Positions 15,782 through 23,746 of a stretch of DNA of 64,000 nucleotides are shown here, in pieces; within the stretch, counting starts at the first letter, position 1, and each line of letters starts with the position of its first letter. The translations under genes and the position numbers were made by a program. The notes under the pieces are model-generated. The model made no database searches, had not been told where the DNA came from, and saw only the letters and a program-made list of their open reading frames with translations. Source of the DNA: Candidatus Izimoplasma sp. HR2 (GTDB taxonomy: Bacteria; Bacillota_I; Bacilli_A; Izemoplasmatales; Izemoplasmataceae); assembly GCA_000753575.1 (NCBI GenBank), contig JRFF01000022.1, positions 161,583 to 225,582 of the forward strand. The letters are read 5' to 3'.

Positions 15782-17125
15782 TTACATATGGTCTAGGTTC
15801 GACTTGAACCATGCCTTAGCTTTAGCCTTAGTTTTAAAGTTTGGTACATTGTCATGAGCTACTGGACTAGATAAAGTGTAGAACATGTGCTTTTTATTAC
15901 TTCTACTTTGATTTTCTTCAGCTGATAACTTTGGACTAGGTTCAGTATGCTTCAGTACTTTATTAAATCTACTACTTGGATGTTCACTATCGTGGATGAA
16001 GTCCTTAAATTGGATCAATGATACCATATGTTCTGCATGATTCATGTTACCAGTATTTGCGATAGCTTGTAGTACTTCTTCCTTTCCATGTGATTTCACT
16101 AGGTTATGGATCGATTCCATTTTATGGTTGGTTAGAGTATTGATAGGATCCATTACTCTACCTTTTGACATAATGTTCCAGAATGTAGCAACTTGTACTA
16201 TGTCCTGGTGTGTAATTCCTTCAGGGTCTTTTTTATGTGCAAGAGCTACTTCATTAGTCTTGCGTTGTTCCCCTTCAGTTTTATTTCGATCGATAACCTG
16301 TGATTGGTTGGCAGCGCTTTTTGAATCGGATTTACCGCTAATAATCTTATCTTTATCTTTCGTGAACGTAATAAATTGTTGTATTTTGATTAATAACCAG
16401 TGGAAGTAGTGCTTCAGTTTCCCTGGAGTCTCTTTTAAGAGCTGTTTGATTTTAGTTAGTTGTTCCTTTTGCTTATCAGTAAGAAAGTCTGTGTATGCTT
16501 CGATTTCTACTATTCTAGCTTCAGGAGTTACATTGTTTTGATAACAGAAATGTATAAAGTCTTTATGTTTCCTATTCTTCATGAACGTATAGAACTCATG
16601 AGTTAATTGTTGATTCATGTTTCCGTCTGAAGGTCTAATAACTCGATAGTTATATAATTGCTTCAGTGCGTATTGATCCTCACGAGAAATTTTGTATTTA
16701 CGTATAAAATCATTTAACTTTTCAGGTGTGAAGATGTGTAAGAACTCGTATGTTCTTTGAGATAGTCTGAAGACATTAGCTCCAGCTTTCTCATGAGCTC
16801 TTGTAACATGTATATCAAGGATTCTTTCCAGGGATCTAATTATATTATATGATTGGGATTCACAACGATTGATTACTTTTGAAATTTGCCATGCAGGAAA
16901 ATAGATCTTCTCTTGAGCTCTTTTTTTAGAATCCTTTTCAGTAAAATACATCATACGTGAGATGATTGCATTAAAAAGTCCAACAGCTCCACGTACATAG
17001 GGTATGTTGAATGAGTTAGGTATATTTACACCCTGGATGGCTACAACTTTGACTTTCTTATAAGTTCCTTCAGAAGATACATACTTTAATGTTGATTTCT
17101 CTATTGGTTGGTAAGCTGTACTCAT
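15782..17125 (-). CDS. Replisome-organiser-like replication protein
   Basis: The product has 447 residues. The N-terminal part (about 65-150, FPAWQISKVINRCESQSYNIIRSLERIL... VFRLSQRTYEFL) reads as a winged helix. The C-terminal part (about 305-395) resembles the end domain of phage replisome organisers/DnaD-like proteins: VATFWNIMSKGRVMDPINTLTNHKMESIHNLVKSHGKEEVLQAI...FKDFIHDSEHPSSRFNKVL. No HUH motif or rolling-circle tyrosine is visible, so it probably recruits host helicase rather than nicking DNA. AAAGGAGG precedes the ATG. The neighbouring hairpin tract could be its origin. The Cas2-like gene starts divergently across a 24-bp palindrome. Confidence 0.6.
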   Translation of the reverse strand: MSTAYQPIEKSTLKYVSSEGTYKKVKVVAIQGVNIPNSFNIPYVRGAVGLFNAIISRMMYFTEKDSKKRAQEKIYFPAWQISKVINRCESQSYNIIRSLERILDIHVTRAHEKAGANVFRLSQRTYEFLHIFTPEKLNDFIRKYKISREDQYALKQLYNYRVIRPSDGNMNQQLTHEFYTFMKNRKHKDFIHFCYQNNVTPEARIVEIEAYTDFLTDKQKEQLTKIKQLLKETPGKLKHYFHWLLIKIQQFITFTKDKDKIISGKSDSKSAANQSQVIDRNKTEGEQRKTNEVALAHKKDPEGITHQDIVQVATFWNIMSKGRVMDPINTLTNHKMESIHNLVKSHGKEEVLQAIANTGNMNHAEHMVSLIQFKDFIHDSEHPSSRFNKVLKHTEPSPKLSAEENQSRSNKKHMFYTLSSPVAHDNVPNFKTKAKAKAWFKSNLDHM

Positions 17126-17208
17126 ATATGAATCCTCCTTTCATAGGAATTGTTAATTTATTTTTAAAACGGACATAACAGTCCTATTATTTTCAAATTA
17201 GAAATATT

Positions 17209-17232
17209 ATAATAAATGCATGCATTTATTAT
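17209..17232. promoter_or_regulatory. 24-bp perfect palindrome in the divergent rep/cas2-like gap
   Basis: ATAATAAATGCATGCATTTATTAT is fully self-complementary. It lies 84 bases before the replication gene start and 35 bases upstream of the promoter of the opposite unit, as expected of an operator for both or a cruciform. Confidence 0.55.
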
Positions 17233-17266
17233 TTGGCTTATTTAAGGCTTGAAAGAATAGTATTTT

Positions 17267-17295
17267 TTGGAATAATGTATGTAGGATGATATAAT
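17267..17295 (+). promoter_or_regulatory. Sigma-A-type promoter of the cas2-like unit
   Basis: TTGGAA and TATAAT are separated by 17 bases and followed by AAAGGAGGTG, the ribosome site of the 17318 gene. Confidence 0.65.
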
Positions 17296-17317
17296 TTATT
17301 TAAAGGAGGTGAATGAT

Positions 17318-17602
17318 ATGGGCGTATTCTTAATAACATACGACTTAATTAAAGATAAAGATTATAAAAAATTATTTGAAAAACTAGAATCTTATGGGAC
17401 TTATTCACATTGCTTAGAAAGTGTTTGGATGATTGAGTCTTCTGATGCTGCTGCAACAATTAGAAAATATATTGAAACTGCTATGGATTCTGATGATAAG
17501 ATATTAGTTTGTCGTTTAAGCGGAAATTGGTCTTCAAATAATTTAAGGAAAAAAACAAATGAATGGTTACATAATAGAACATTTAATTGTAGTTGCGAAT
17601 AA
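17318..17602 (+). CDS. Solitary Cas2-like (VapD/SinR-annotated) protein
   Basis: The track starts at GTG 17309, but AAAGGAGGTG overlaps it, so ATG 17318 is chosen (94 residues). The sequence MGVFLITYDL opens with the first beta strand and conserved Asp of Cas2. YKKLFEKLESYGTYSHCLESVWMIES, IRKYIETAMDSDDKILVCRLSGNW and the C-terminal NEWLHN fit the Cas2/VapD ferredoxin fold of the stand-alone branch often labelled SinR family protein. No Cas1, other Cas protein or CRISPR repeat is in the window, so adaptation is unlikely; a toxin-like or regulatory RNase role is known for relatives. It has its own promoter next to a palindrome. Confidence 0.75.
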   Translation: MGVFLITYDLIKDKDYKKLFEKLESYGTYSHCLESVWMIESSDAAATIRKYIETAMDSDDKILVCRLSGNWSSNNLRKKTNEWLHNRTFNCSCE

Positions 17603-17626
17603 TTATTTTGAAGAAGGGGTGATTGT

Positions 17627-17911
17627 ATGGAATTAGCAACAATGATTTTGTCAGCAATAGCAGCATTATCCGGTGTAATCTCAATTTCATTTAGTATTAA
17701 GATTTCTAGAGAGAAATCAGAACTTCACGAAGTAATCGAAAAAAACATTGAATTAACTAGAACTTTGAAGACTGATATTAAGGAAGTAAGAGAAACTAAG
17801 ACTATAACTGCAACTCAAGATTATGCAGCTATGATTAATCCAATGGTTGAAAAGATGAGCGCTGCTGAAATTATGAAATTGCTTGAAATGGCAAATAAAG
17901 ATAAGAAGTAA
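17627..17911 (+). CDS. Small membrane protein with coiled-coil tail
   Basis: The 94-residue product has one N-terminal helix (about 4-26, TMILSAIAALSGVISISFSIKI) followed by a charged coiled-coil stretch (about 27-60) and a short helical end, AEIMKLLEMANKDKK. GAAGGGGTGA precedes the ATG. It is 24 bases behind the Cas2-like gene and ahead of another membrane protein. The single N-terminal helix plus cytoplasmic coil recalls phage small membrane or holin-accessory proteins, but no family is recognised. Confidence 0.6.
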   Translation: MELATMILSAIAALSGVISISFSIKISREKSELHEVIEKNIELTRTLKTDIKEVRETKTITATQDYAAMINPMVEKMSAAEIMKLLEMANKDKK

Positions 17912-17965
17912 TGTTATATATAAGGTGGTGTTCATATTTCTAAAAATTCTGGATTTGAGAATGAA

Positions 17966-18322
17966 GTGTATTTAATTATAAGGTTCATAGCTAAACGGTG
18001 GTATGCTTTAGTTGTTTTTGGATTGACACTTTATAATCCGATAATTAAATTGCTAGGTTACGGAATATTTGAAAGAATTTGTGCAGCGTTTATTTTTTCA
18101 TTTTTTGCAACAGCTATTGATGAACTTGCTTATGAGTATGCTAGACAGAGTTATTATTCTACGAGAGCTACAGGATTATTTCATTCAGCTATTAACTCAT
18201 GGAATCATTATGCTGCAAGAGGAAAATATTCAATGGTATTGTTTGGGGGACTGAATTTCATTTGCTATGTAATATATGGAATTATTTTGTCCTGTAACTG
18301 GCTTGTATCATTATTTCAATAA
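17966..18322 (+). CDS. Small membrane protein, start uncertain
   Basis: From the GTG listed, 118 residues with two or three hydrophobic segments (about 12-28, 35-52 and 93-115) and a polar loop containing YARQSYYSTRATGLFHSAINSWNHYAARGKYS. The only good ribosome site is AAGGTGGTG at 17922. The frame is open from there, and the codon at the right distance is ATT (17936), so the true protein may begin with a rare ATT start and carry ten more residues. It follows the 17627 gene by about 25 bases in that case. Function unknown. Confidence 0.5.
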   Translation: MYLIIRFIAKRWYALVVFGLTLYNPIIKLLGYGIFERICAAFIFSFFATAIDELAYEYARQSYYSTRATGLFHSAINSWNHYAARGKYSMVLFGGLNFICYVIYGIILSCNWLVSLFQ

Positions 18323-18458
18323 ATGAATATATTGGTATATAGATTACTAGTACTTTATCTGTAATATCTCTAGGAAAGATAATTTCAGTTAAAATAACTG
18401 GAAGAACAAGAAGAAGTAATATCCGTAGAACGGTGTGCTTCTCTTTTTTTTTAGTCAT
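18282..18458 (-). CDS. Small two-helix membrane protein
   Basis: The first ATG is at 18482, but the internal ATG at 18458 follows GAGGATATT and gives 58 residues: MTKKKEKHTVLRILLLLVLPVILTEIIF..., a basic N-terminus, one strong helix, then a second (about 30-52). The basic, signal-like N-terminus and small size fit the small membrane peptides elsewhere in the element. Its end overlaps the convergent 17966 gene by 41 bases, which lowers confidence. Confidence 0.45.
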   Translation of the reverse strand: MTKKKEKHTVLRILLLLVLPVILTEIIFPRDITDKVLVIYIPIYSFIEIMIQASYRTK

Positions 18459-18573
18459 AATATCCTCGTTTCTCCATGTCATATAAGACCTGAAGTATAT
18501 TTAAATCGATTACGTGATAACCTCGTGTCTCGTTATTGGTCAATTTTAAGTATATTTCTTGATATTATTGAGC

Positions 18574-18596
18574 TTGGCTAATTTTAGCCATTTTAT
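18574..18596 (+). other. Short hairpin in a gene-poor gap
   Basis: TGGCTAAT/TTAGCCA pairs in the gap between the small membrane gene and the 18671 gene and is followed by ATTTTA. It could be a weak terminator; nothing else is seen in 18483-18670. Confidence 0.3.
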
Positions 18597-18670
18597 GATG
18601 TTAAATCAAGTTCTAAAGAAGTTCATGTTAGGTAGTGCTTGGTCTCTTCGATAGAACATAGGTCAATAAT

Positions 18671-18898
18671 TTAGCAACTCAAATTTCTACTTATAAATAC
18701 ACAGTAATCATCATTATTTTCTAATCTGAAATTTTCATTTCTATTTTTGAGTTCTACGTTGATCCTACTTTGAATTGAAGGGTTATAGTTGCTTCCATGA
18801 AAGAATGATTCTAAAGCTTTTTTTGAATACACAATTTTATTCTTGTTTGGGTTCACTAAAATTATTTCCTTTAATAATTTGATAACATTATTTATCAT
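18671..18898 (-). CDS. Hypothetical 75-aa protein
   Basis: This is a small soluble, Asn/Lys-rich protein (MINNVIKLLKEIILVNPNKNKIVYSKKALESFFHGSNYNPSIQSRINVELK...). GGGAGAG precedes its ATG, which lies inside the end of the 18888 gene (overlap of 11 bases), indicating coupled translation. No domain is recognised. It is probably an accessory gene of the element working together with the zinc-ribbon-like neighbour. Confidence 0.5.
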   Translation of the reverse strand: MINNVIKLLKEIILVNPNKNKIVYSKKALESFFHGSNYNPSIQSRINVELKNRNENFRLENNDDYCVFISRNLSC

Positions 18899-19244
18899 TT
18901 TGGAATCTCTCCCTTTTATTTAGAACTGTTAGCTTTGACATGATAACTAACATTTCATAATCTCGATCATAAACTTCCTCTTCACATATAGGACAATAAG
19001 ATAATTCATCTATAATAGGTAAGGCTTCAATATCAAAATATAAAATACTTTCTCCACGTTTCCTAATAGGGTTAACATGAGTATTACATTTATAACAAAA
19101 TAGCTTCTCAGCGTTTTCTTTATCTATCATGGACTGAACTTCCTCTTCTGTAAAAACTGGTTTCTCAAGTGTGAATAAAGGTTCATTAAACCTATGATAT
19201 TCAGGGAATCTTGGCAAAGGTATTAAGATGTCTCCATAATCCAT
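18888..19244 (-). CDS. Zinc-ribbon-like two-CxxC protein
   Basis: The track starts at 19304, but AAGGAG at the right spacing favours the ATG at 19244 (MDYGDILIPLPRFPEYH...), giving 118 residues. Two Cys pairs are visible, FCYKCNTHVNPI (about 54-57) and SYCPICEEEVYD (about 87-90), about 30 residues apart, as in the N-terminal zinc finger of MqsA/YgiT-type antitoxins. No HTH follows, so assignment to that family is not secure. It is translationally coupled to the 75-aa gene downstream. A toxin-antitoxin-like or accessory regulator pair is one possibility. Confidence 0.55.
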   Translation of the reverse strand: MDYGDILIPLPRFPEYHRFNEPLFTLEKPVFTEEEVQSMIDKENAEKLFCYKCNTHVNPIRKRGESILYFDIEALPIIDELSYCPICEEEVYDRDYEMLVIMSKLTVLNKRERFQNDK

Positions 19245-19374
19245 TTTTCTAATTCTCCTTCGCATTTTTTTGTTCTTTATAATAATTACGTCAAGGCTAG
19301 TCACTTACTGCGAGGTGGGAAGATTGCTTACCCTATTCGATACAACGCATTCTTTCAAACTATTTGCACGTGAC

Positions 19375-19420
19375 CTATATTACAAGTTTCTCGAGTTCCT
19401 GGTAATATAGCGGTTTTTTT
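19375..19420 (+). terminator. Terminator-like hairpin without an upstream gene
   Basis: A 9-bp perfect stem with an 18-nt loop (containing CTCGAG) is followed by seven T residues. No forward gene ends nearby, so it may end a small RNA starting in 19245-19370. Confidence 0.5.
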
Positions 19421-19445
19421 AGTGGTTTGCATTCCGCTTGGTAAT

Positions 19446-19522
19446 TGGTGGTCTTCATGAGAATTGAACTCATGTTCTCCATGGAGTTATTACTCCTGGT
19501 GTTTTACCTTAAACTATCAACC
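19446..19522 (-). other. tRNA-like sequence (degenerate tRNA or tRNA mimic)
   Basis: On the reverse strand: D-arm-like GTTT...AAAC, T arm ATGAG-TTCAATT-CTCAT with canonical TTCAA loop, and a 3' end GAAGACC-A-CCA. The 5' acceptor (GGTTGAT) pairs with only the outer part of the 3' strand. The anticodon region forms GGAGT/ACTCC around AATA instead of a 5-bp stem with a 7-base loop. A decoding tRNA is therefore unlikely; a decayed phage tRNA or a structural mimic fits better. Confidence 0.4.
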
Positions 19523-19525
19523 ATG

Positions 19526-19551
19526 AAGTGATCCTTATTTTTGGATCACTT
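19526..19551 (+). terminator. Hairpin at the end of the right-arm operon
   Basis: AAGTGATCC and GGATCACTT pair around TTATTTTT. On the forward strand it is followed by a T-rich run. It sits just past the stop of the reverse-strand gene at 19558. Confidence 0.5.
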
Positions 19552-19557
19552 TTAATT

Positions 19558-20853
19558 TTAAATAAACAATAATGATGTAGATGATATGATGATCATGATA
19601 AATATTAATTTGGCCCATATAGGAAGTGCTAAGAATCCAAGCTTTATTGTGTGAAAAATTTCTAGTAAACCAGTTCCAAATATCTTGGCCCACCATGAAC
19701 TTGAAGCTACAGTTATTTTAGTAGTACCAATTGCAACTGAACCTGTAGTTTCTAGTACTTTTTTAGCAATGAACCAAGCTATAACTGTAATGAATACTCC
19801 ACTAAACAATGCTGCAACAACACTAATGATTATTTTAATCGTTGCCTCTAATGCTCCACTAGCCCAATCAGGCATATTTGCAAATGGATCAGTAGGATCA
19901 AACCCTGGTAAATCTCCTGTTGTATCTTCATTTATAGCAGTACATTGATCTCCTATACATATAGAAGTTAATTCCTCACCATAATCAATTTCATATTCTA
20001 AGTACTCTTCCATTAAAGCAATGACTAGTAAAAACTTTTCATCATCAGTGAGTAAAGGGTTATTAAGAATTATAGCCTTTTCAATTTCATATTGTTCCTG
20101 AATATCAAGTCTTAGATCATCAACTTCTAAATCTGTTAATACATATGTAAATTTTACTACAGTAACGCTTTCCATTTCAGGTCCAGTAAGTAATAACATA
20201 TAATCATATTCATCACCTACATGTATGTAGTCTCCTTGTAGAAGACTTAACCAATTATCTTCATTTGATGTATTACTTATGACTAGAGTATCAGAGTATG
20301 AATCCTCTCTTGAACCCATACAATAATTATCAAAAATCAAATATCCAGTACATGAATTTTGAACTGTAGTATAATCAAGTTCAATTTGCTTTAGGTCTTG
20401 TGTATCTCTAGTAAATGAAATACCTACACTTGATACATAGTAATCTTTAGCAACGTATGATGATTCTACATGTATATCTGAGACATCAATTACACCGTAC
20501 CAAATACCGTCAATCTTTTCTATTCTTGTATACTGTGATTGATCAGCTAAAGATAAAGTATCAGATGAGGGCGGGTATGCTAAGTAATAGGTAACACACG
20601 CTTCAATTTGATCTAAAGATAACGGACCAATAAAGTCTGTTGCACAATAATCAGGTGGTGTTACAGTTTCCACTGAAGTATTTGAATCAGTAGTACATAC
20701 TGAATAATCATATGTTGAACCTTCAACAATAGGCTCATTACAATAATCAGGTATAGGGTTATTTGGGTCGTCAATAACTTCAGTTGCATGTGATGTTTTT
20801 ACAAAAGCCATGGAGAGCGCTAAAAGTGTTAATAATGTATACATCTTTTTCAT
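19558..20853 (-). CDS. Secreted Cys-rich protein with C-terminal membrane domain (candidate phage minor coat)
   Basis: The product has 431 residues. Residues 1-23 form a signal peptide ending SHA. The exported part contains repeated Cys-Tyr motifs (PDYCNEP, PPDYCATD, DNYCMGS) and ends with CIGDQCTAINEDTTGDL. Two or three C-terminal membrane helices follow (about 330-360, 390-410 and 413-431). The CxGxxCTAxNExTTGDL motif recurs in the left-arm 7364 protein, linking the two arms. It is the last gene of the reverse block with the Zot-like ATPase. Signal peptide, large ectodomain and C-terminal membrane anchor resemble filamentous-phage pIII/pVI roles by topology only. Confidence 0.6.
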   Translation of the reverse strand: MKKMYTLLTLLALSMAFVKTSHATEVIDDPNNPIPDYCNEPIVEGSTYDYSVCTTDSNTSVETVTPPDYCATDFIGPLSLDQIEACVTYYLAYPPSSDTLSLADQSQYTRIEKIDGIWYGVIDVSDIHVESSYVAKDYYVSSVGISFTRDTQDLKQIELDYTTVQNSCTGYLIFDNYCMGSREDSYSDTLVISNTSNEDNWLSLLQGDYIHVGDEYDYMLLLTGPEMESVTVVKFTYVLTDLEVDDLRLDIQEQYEIEKAIILNNPLLTDDEKFLLVIALMEEYLEYEIDYGEELTSICIGDQCTAINEDTTGDLPGFDPTDPFANMPDWASGALEATIKIIISVVAALFSGVFITVIAWFIAKKVLETTGSVAIGTTKITVASSSWWAKIFGTGLLEIFHTIKLGFLALPIWAKLIFIMIIISSTSLLFI

Positions 20854-20870
20854 TATATCTCTCCTATCTT

Positions 20871-22073
20871 TTACATGCCTTTTGATTTAATGAATCCAAA
20901 TATTAAAACTCCAAGAATTGCAACTGAAGATACTCCTGCAACAATAATTTTACTATTCACTTCTAAGAACCCGGGTTCTTCATCAATAATATTAAATTCA
21001 CTTTCAACAACTTCAAGTACAATCTCTCTAGTATATTCATTACCAGTAGAAGATATAAGACTGAAGTTTTTTTGATAGGTATTAAATACTTTATAGAAGT
21101 TTGAATAATTATCATACGTAGTTGTAAACACATATGTATAGTTTGGTAAGTCTCCAATAAACTGCAGAGTATCAATAAACTCGTCATCAGTTAATAAATG
21201 ATTATCAGGAACTTCCCAATAGTAGTTATCGATAATTAAGTTTGGAATCATTTCTTTAACAACTCTTACATGAAGAGTATGATTCACATAATTCCCCTGA
21301 GTATCAGCAACTGAAATTACAATTTCATAAGTACCAGGGTTATTTGCATTTCCTACGTACTCATCACTAATTACTTCAATTCTATTTGATACAATTCCGT
21401 CATGATCATCTGTAGCTGAGAAATAAGCTAAGTAGAATTGTCCGTCAAGAATATAGTTAGAACGTTTAATTATTTCACTAGGTCCATTCATTATTGGCGC
21501 AGTACTGTCTACTACGTTTACTGTGAAAGTCTCTGAGTACTGATTACCTGAAGAATCACTAACTGTATAAAGGAGTGAGTAAGCTGCAACTATTTCAGTA
21601 TCGATAAGCTCAAGACCAGTAATAATAATCTCTGAAGTAATATCTCCTTCGAATGAATCTATAGCTTTAATCTGTGGAAGGTTCGCAGCTAACAATGAGT
21701 ACTGAGGAATATTCAAAGTACTTTCAGCTTGAATAACAAATTCAGGTGCATTAATATCTACGTTGCGAATCTTGATCGCATAAGTACTTTCATTATCTCC
21801 TGAATCGGTTACTCCATAAACTACAAGGTGATCTCCTAGAACACCTTCATTTCCAGTGTAATTATCTAATACAATATAAATCTCAGGTGTTAAATCTCCG
21901 TCAATATCATCAAAGACAGTAAGTTCATACTGTAGCGCTTCGACTGTTACAGGGTCATCAACATTGTTAATATATACTCCTGCGTCTGTTTCCGAGAAAT
22001 AAGCTAGAGTACTGCTAACTGGTAGCAGTACAAAAGCTAAGAGAAAGAGAGAAACTAAGAGAAGTTTTTTCAT
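20871..22073 (-). CDS. Secreted Ig-like repeat protein with C-terminal membrane anchor (candidate adsorption protein)
   Basis: The product has 400 residues. Signal peptide about 1-24 (MKKLLLVSLFLLAFVLLPVSSTLA). About three DUF5011/HYR-like Ig repeats follow, recognised by GDLTPEI...YTGNEGVLGDHLVVYGVTDSGDN, SLLYTVSDSSGNQYSETFTVNVVDSTAP and GTYEIVISVADTQGNYV. The end carries one membrane helix (about 375-394) and a short basic tail, SKGM. N-terminal signal, adhesive ectodomain and C-terminal anchor match the topology of filamentous-phage pIII. It is 17 bases from the next gene in the reverse block. An ordinary surface adhesin is the alternative reading. Confidence 0.65.
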   Translation of the reverse strand: MKKLLLVSLFLLAFVLLPVSSTLAYFSETDAGVYINNVDDPVTVEALQYELTVFDDIDGDLTPEIYIVLDNYTGNEGVLGDHLVVYGVTDSGDNESTYAIKIRNVDINAPEFVIQAESTLNIPQYSLLAANLPQIKAIDSFEGDITSEIIITGLELIDTEIVAAYSLLYTVSDSSGNQYSETFTVNVVDSTAPIMNGPSEIIKRSNYILDGQFYLAYFSATDDHDGIVSNRIEVISDEYVGNANNPGTYEIVISVADTQGNYVNHTLHVRVVKEMIPNLIIDNYYWEVPDNHLLTDDEFIDTLQFIGDLPNYTYVFTTTYDNYSNFYKVFNTYQKNFSLISSTGNEYTREIVLEVVESEFNIIDEEPGFLEVNSKIIVAGVSSVAILGVLIFGFIKSKGM

Positions 22074-22088
22074 AAAATCACGTCCTTA

Positions 22089-23684
22089 TTAATTATTGAA
22101 ATAATCGATTAAATCTTGTTGAGTCATTGTATTTGCGTATTCTAAAGTTAATAGAGTTAAAGTAGTAGTAAATGTTGGAGCTATATCATCAATAATATCA
22201 ATAGTAATAGTCATATCAGTATAATTGCCTGTACTATCAGTAGCACGAAGAACAACAGTGTAAGTTCCTAAAACAGTAGTGTTCCCACTGAATGTATCAC
22301 TTTGAACTACTATTGAAGCAGTTAAATCTCCACTATATAAATCACTAGCTGTAATTAAAGCTAATAAGTCATTTAAGTTATTATATAAACTAATATTCCA
22401 TGTGTAGCTAGTTGAACCAGTAAACGTTGGTGCTGTAGTATCTCGAACAATTATAGTTCTTGAAATAGTCGTAGCTACATTTCCGTTTGTATCAGTAATA
22501 TTGTAATTTACAGTGTAAGTTCCTAAGATACCAACGTTCACACTACCACTAATAACTGAAGAACCTGATACATCATAAGCGTCAGTCCATGTAGCACCTA
22601 GTTCTGTGTAGTTATCTCCGAACTCAACATAAATAGTACTATCTCCAGTTAAAGCTTGCACAGGAGCAATAGTGTCTCTTACGATTACACTTCTACTAAC
22701 TTGAGTAGCAGTATTACCTGAAGAGTCTGTAACATTATAATTGATAGTATAAGTAGCAAGTACTGAGTTATTTACAGTACCAGTAATTGTAGCTGTAAGT
22801 CCTGAATCATAGTTATCTGAAACAGTTGCTCCAGGTTCACTGTAAGTAGTGCCGAATTCTACATATAAAGGAGTTAATCCAATTAAACTAATAATAGGAC
22901 TATCAATATCAACAACTCTAACAATAGTAGTCACTTCAGTATAGTTACCTGATAAATCGGTAGCTCTAAATACTACGTTATAATCTCCTAGAGTTCCTTC
23001 ATTTCCAGTATATAGATCACTTTGAACTACAACAGTTATTGCTCCGTCTGTTTCATCGGTAGCACTTAAACCTGCAAGTATAGTAGCTACAGTAACAGGG
23101 GCATTAACATTTGTTAAATAGACTCCAGTTCCACCATTAATGATAGGTGCAATATTATCAACAGCATCAGGAGAGTCGTAAGCTTCATAAGCAGTAGAAA
23201 CTAGTCCTTCTTCAAGTTGCCAACGAGTAATATCTTCTGAATAAACATCATCACCATTTTGAATTTCGATATTAATTAAAGTATAAGCACCAGTGTTAAA
23301 AGTAATTGAAAACATGTCAGTATGATCAGTATATTCACTAAATTCTTCTTCATACTGTATCATTTCGTCAAATATAGTATAGTTAATACCGTCAAAACCA
23401 TTAATAACTATATAAGGGAAAAATGCTTCTCCAAACATTACATTAGTACCAATTGTAAGTGGAATCGACAAAGTATAATCGGTATTTGCTTTTACGAAAA
23501 TATTTTCATTTGAATCTACATAATTTGATTGAATAGTCCAAACCGAAGAATCAATATAGTTTTTACCATCAGGTAAAGCAATACTAGAAGCAAACGAGCT
23601 TGAAGTACCTGTGATAGTAAGTGTTAATGCTAAAACTAATAATAAAACTAAGAATTTGCTTCTAAATTGTTTAATATTTTTCAT
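22089..23684 (-). CDS. Secreted multi-domain Ig-like (DUF5011/HYR) protein
   Basis: The product has 531 residues. Signal peptide about 1-33 (MKNIKQFRSKFLVLLLVLAL... SSFAS). An N-terminal carbohydrate-binding-like module (about 40-170) ends in WQLEEGLVSTAYEAY, a pattern seen in sugar-binding and phage-tail modules. Four Ig-like repeats follow (APIINGG..., SPIISLIG..., APVQALTG... and APTFTGST...), each closing with GTYTVNYNITDTNGN-type strands. No membrane anchor or sortase signal is present, so it is secreted or held by partners. With the anchored 20871 protein just downstream, it may form an adhesion complex on a virion or cell surface. Confidence 0.68.
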   Translation of the reverse strand: MKNIKQFRSKFLVLLLVLALTLTITGTSSSFASSIALPDGKNYIDSSVWTIQSNYVDSNENIFVKANTDYTLSIPLTIGTNVMFGEAFFPYIVINGFDGINYTIFDEMIQYEEEFSEYTDHTDMFSITFNTGAYTLINIEIQNGDDVYSEDITRWQLEEGLVSTAYEAYDSPDAVDNIAPIINGGTGVYLTNVNAPVTVATILAGLSATDETDGAITVVVQSDLYTGNEGTLGDYNVVFRATDLSGNYTEVTTIVRVVDIDSPIISLIGLTPLYVEFGTTYSEPGATVSDNYDSGLTATITGTVNNSVLATYTINYNVTDSSGNTATQVSRSVIVRDTIAPVQALTGDSTIYVEFGDNYTELGATWTDAYDVSGSSVISGSVNVGILGTYTVNYNITDTNGNVATTISRTIIVRDTTAPTFTGSTSYTWNISLYNNLNDLLALITASDLYSGDLTASIVVQSDTFSGNTTVLGTYTVVLRATDSTGNYTDMTITIDIIDDIAPTFTTTLTLLTLEYANTMTQQDLIDYFNN

Positions 23685-23746
23685 TTAAATCTCCTTTACT
23701 GAAGTAATATCTTCAGTTATTTTATTTTGTGATTCTAATATATTTC

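Larger units (their letters stand above)
19305..19557. other. Structured gap with large hairpin and tRNA-like tract
   Basis: No ORF is seen. CTATATTAC (19375-19383) pairs with GTAATATAG (19402-19410) and is followed by CGGTTTTTTT, a forward-strand terminator-like hairpin although no forward gene precedes it. The 19446-19522 tract is tRNA-like on the reverse strand. AAGTGATCC/GGATCACTT near 19526-19551 forms another hairpin. A non-coding RNA or a second structured virion-DNA signal is possible. Confidence 0.45.

Noticed and set aside
15782-17125. Rolling-circle HUH replication protein
   Set aside because: No hydrophobic HUH motif or Tyr-rich nicking motif was found; HAEH does not fit. Winged-helix and replisome-organiser-like parts fit better.
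17318-17602. A CRISPR-Cas locus because of the Cas2-like gene
   Set aside because: No Cas1, effector or repeat-spacer array is present anywhere in the window.
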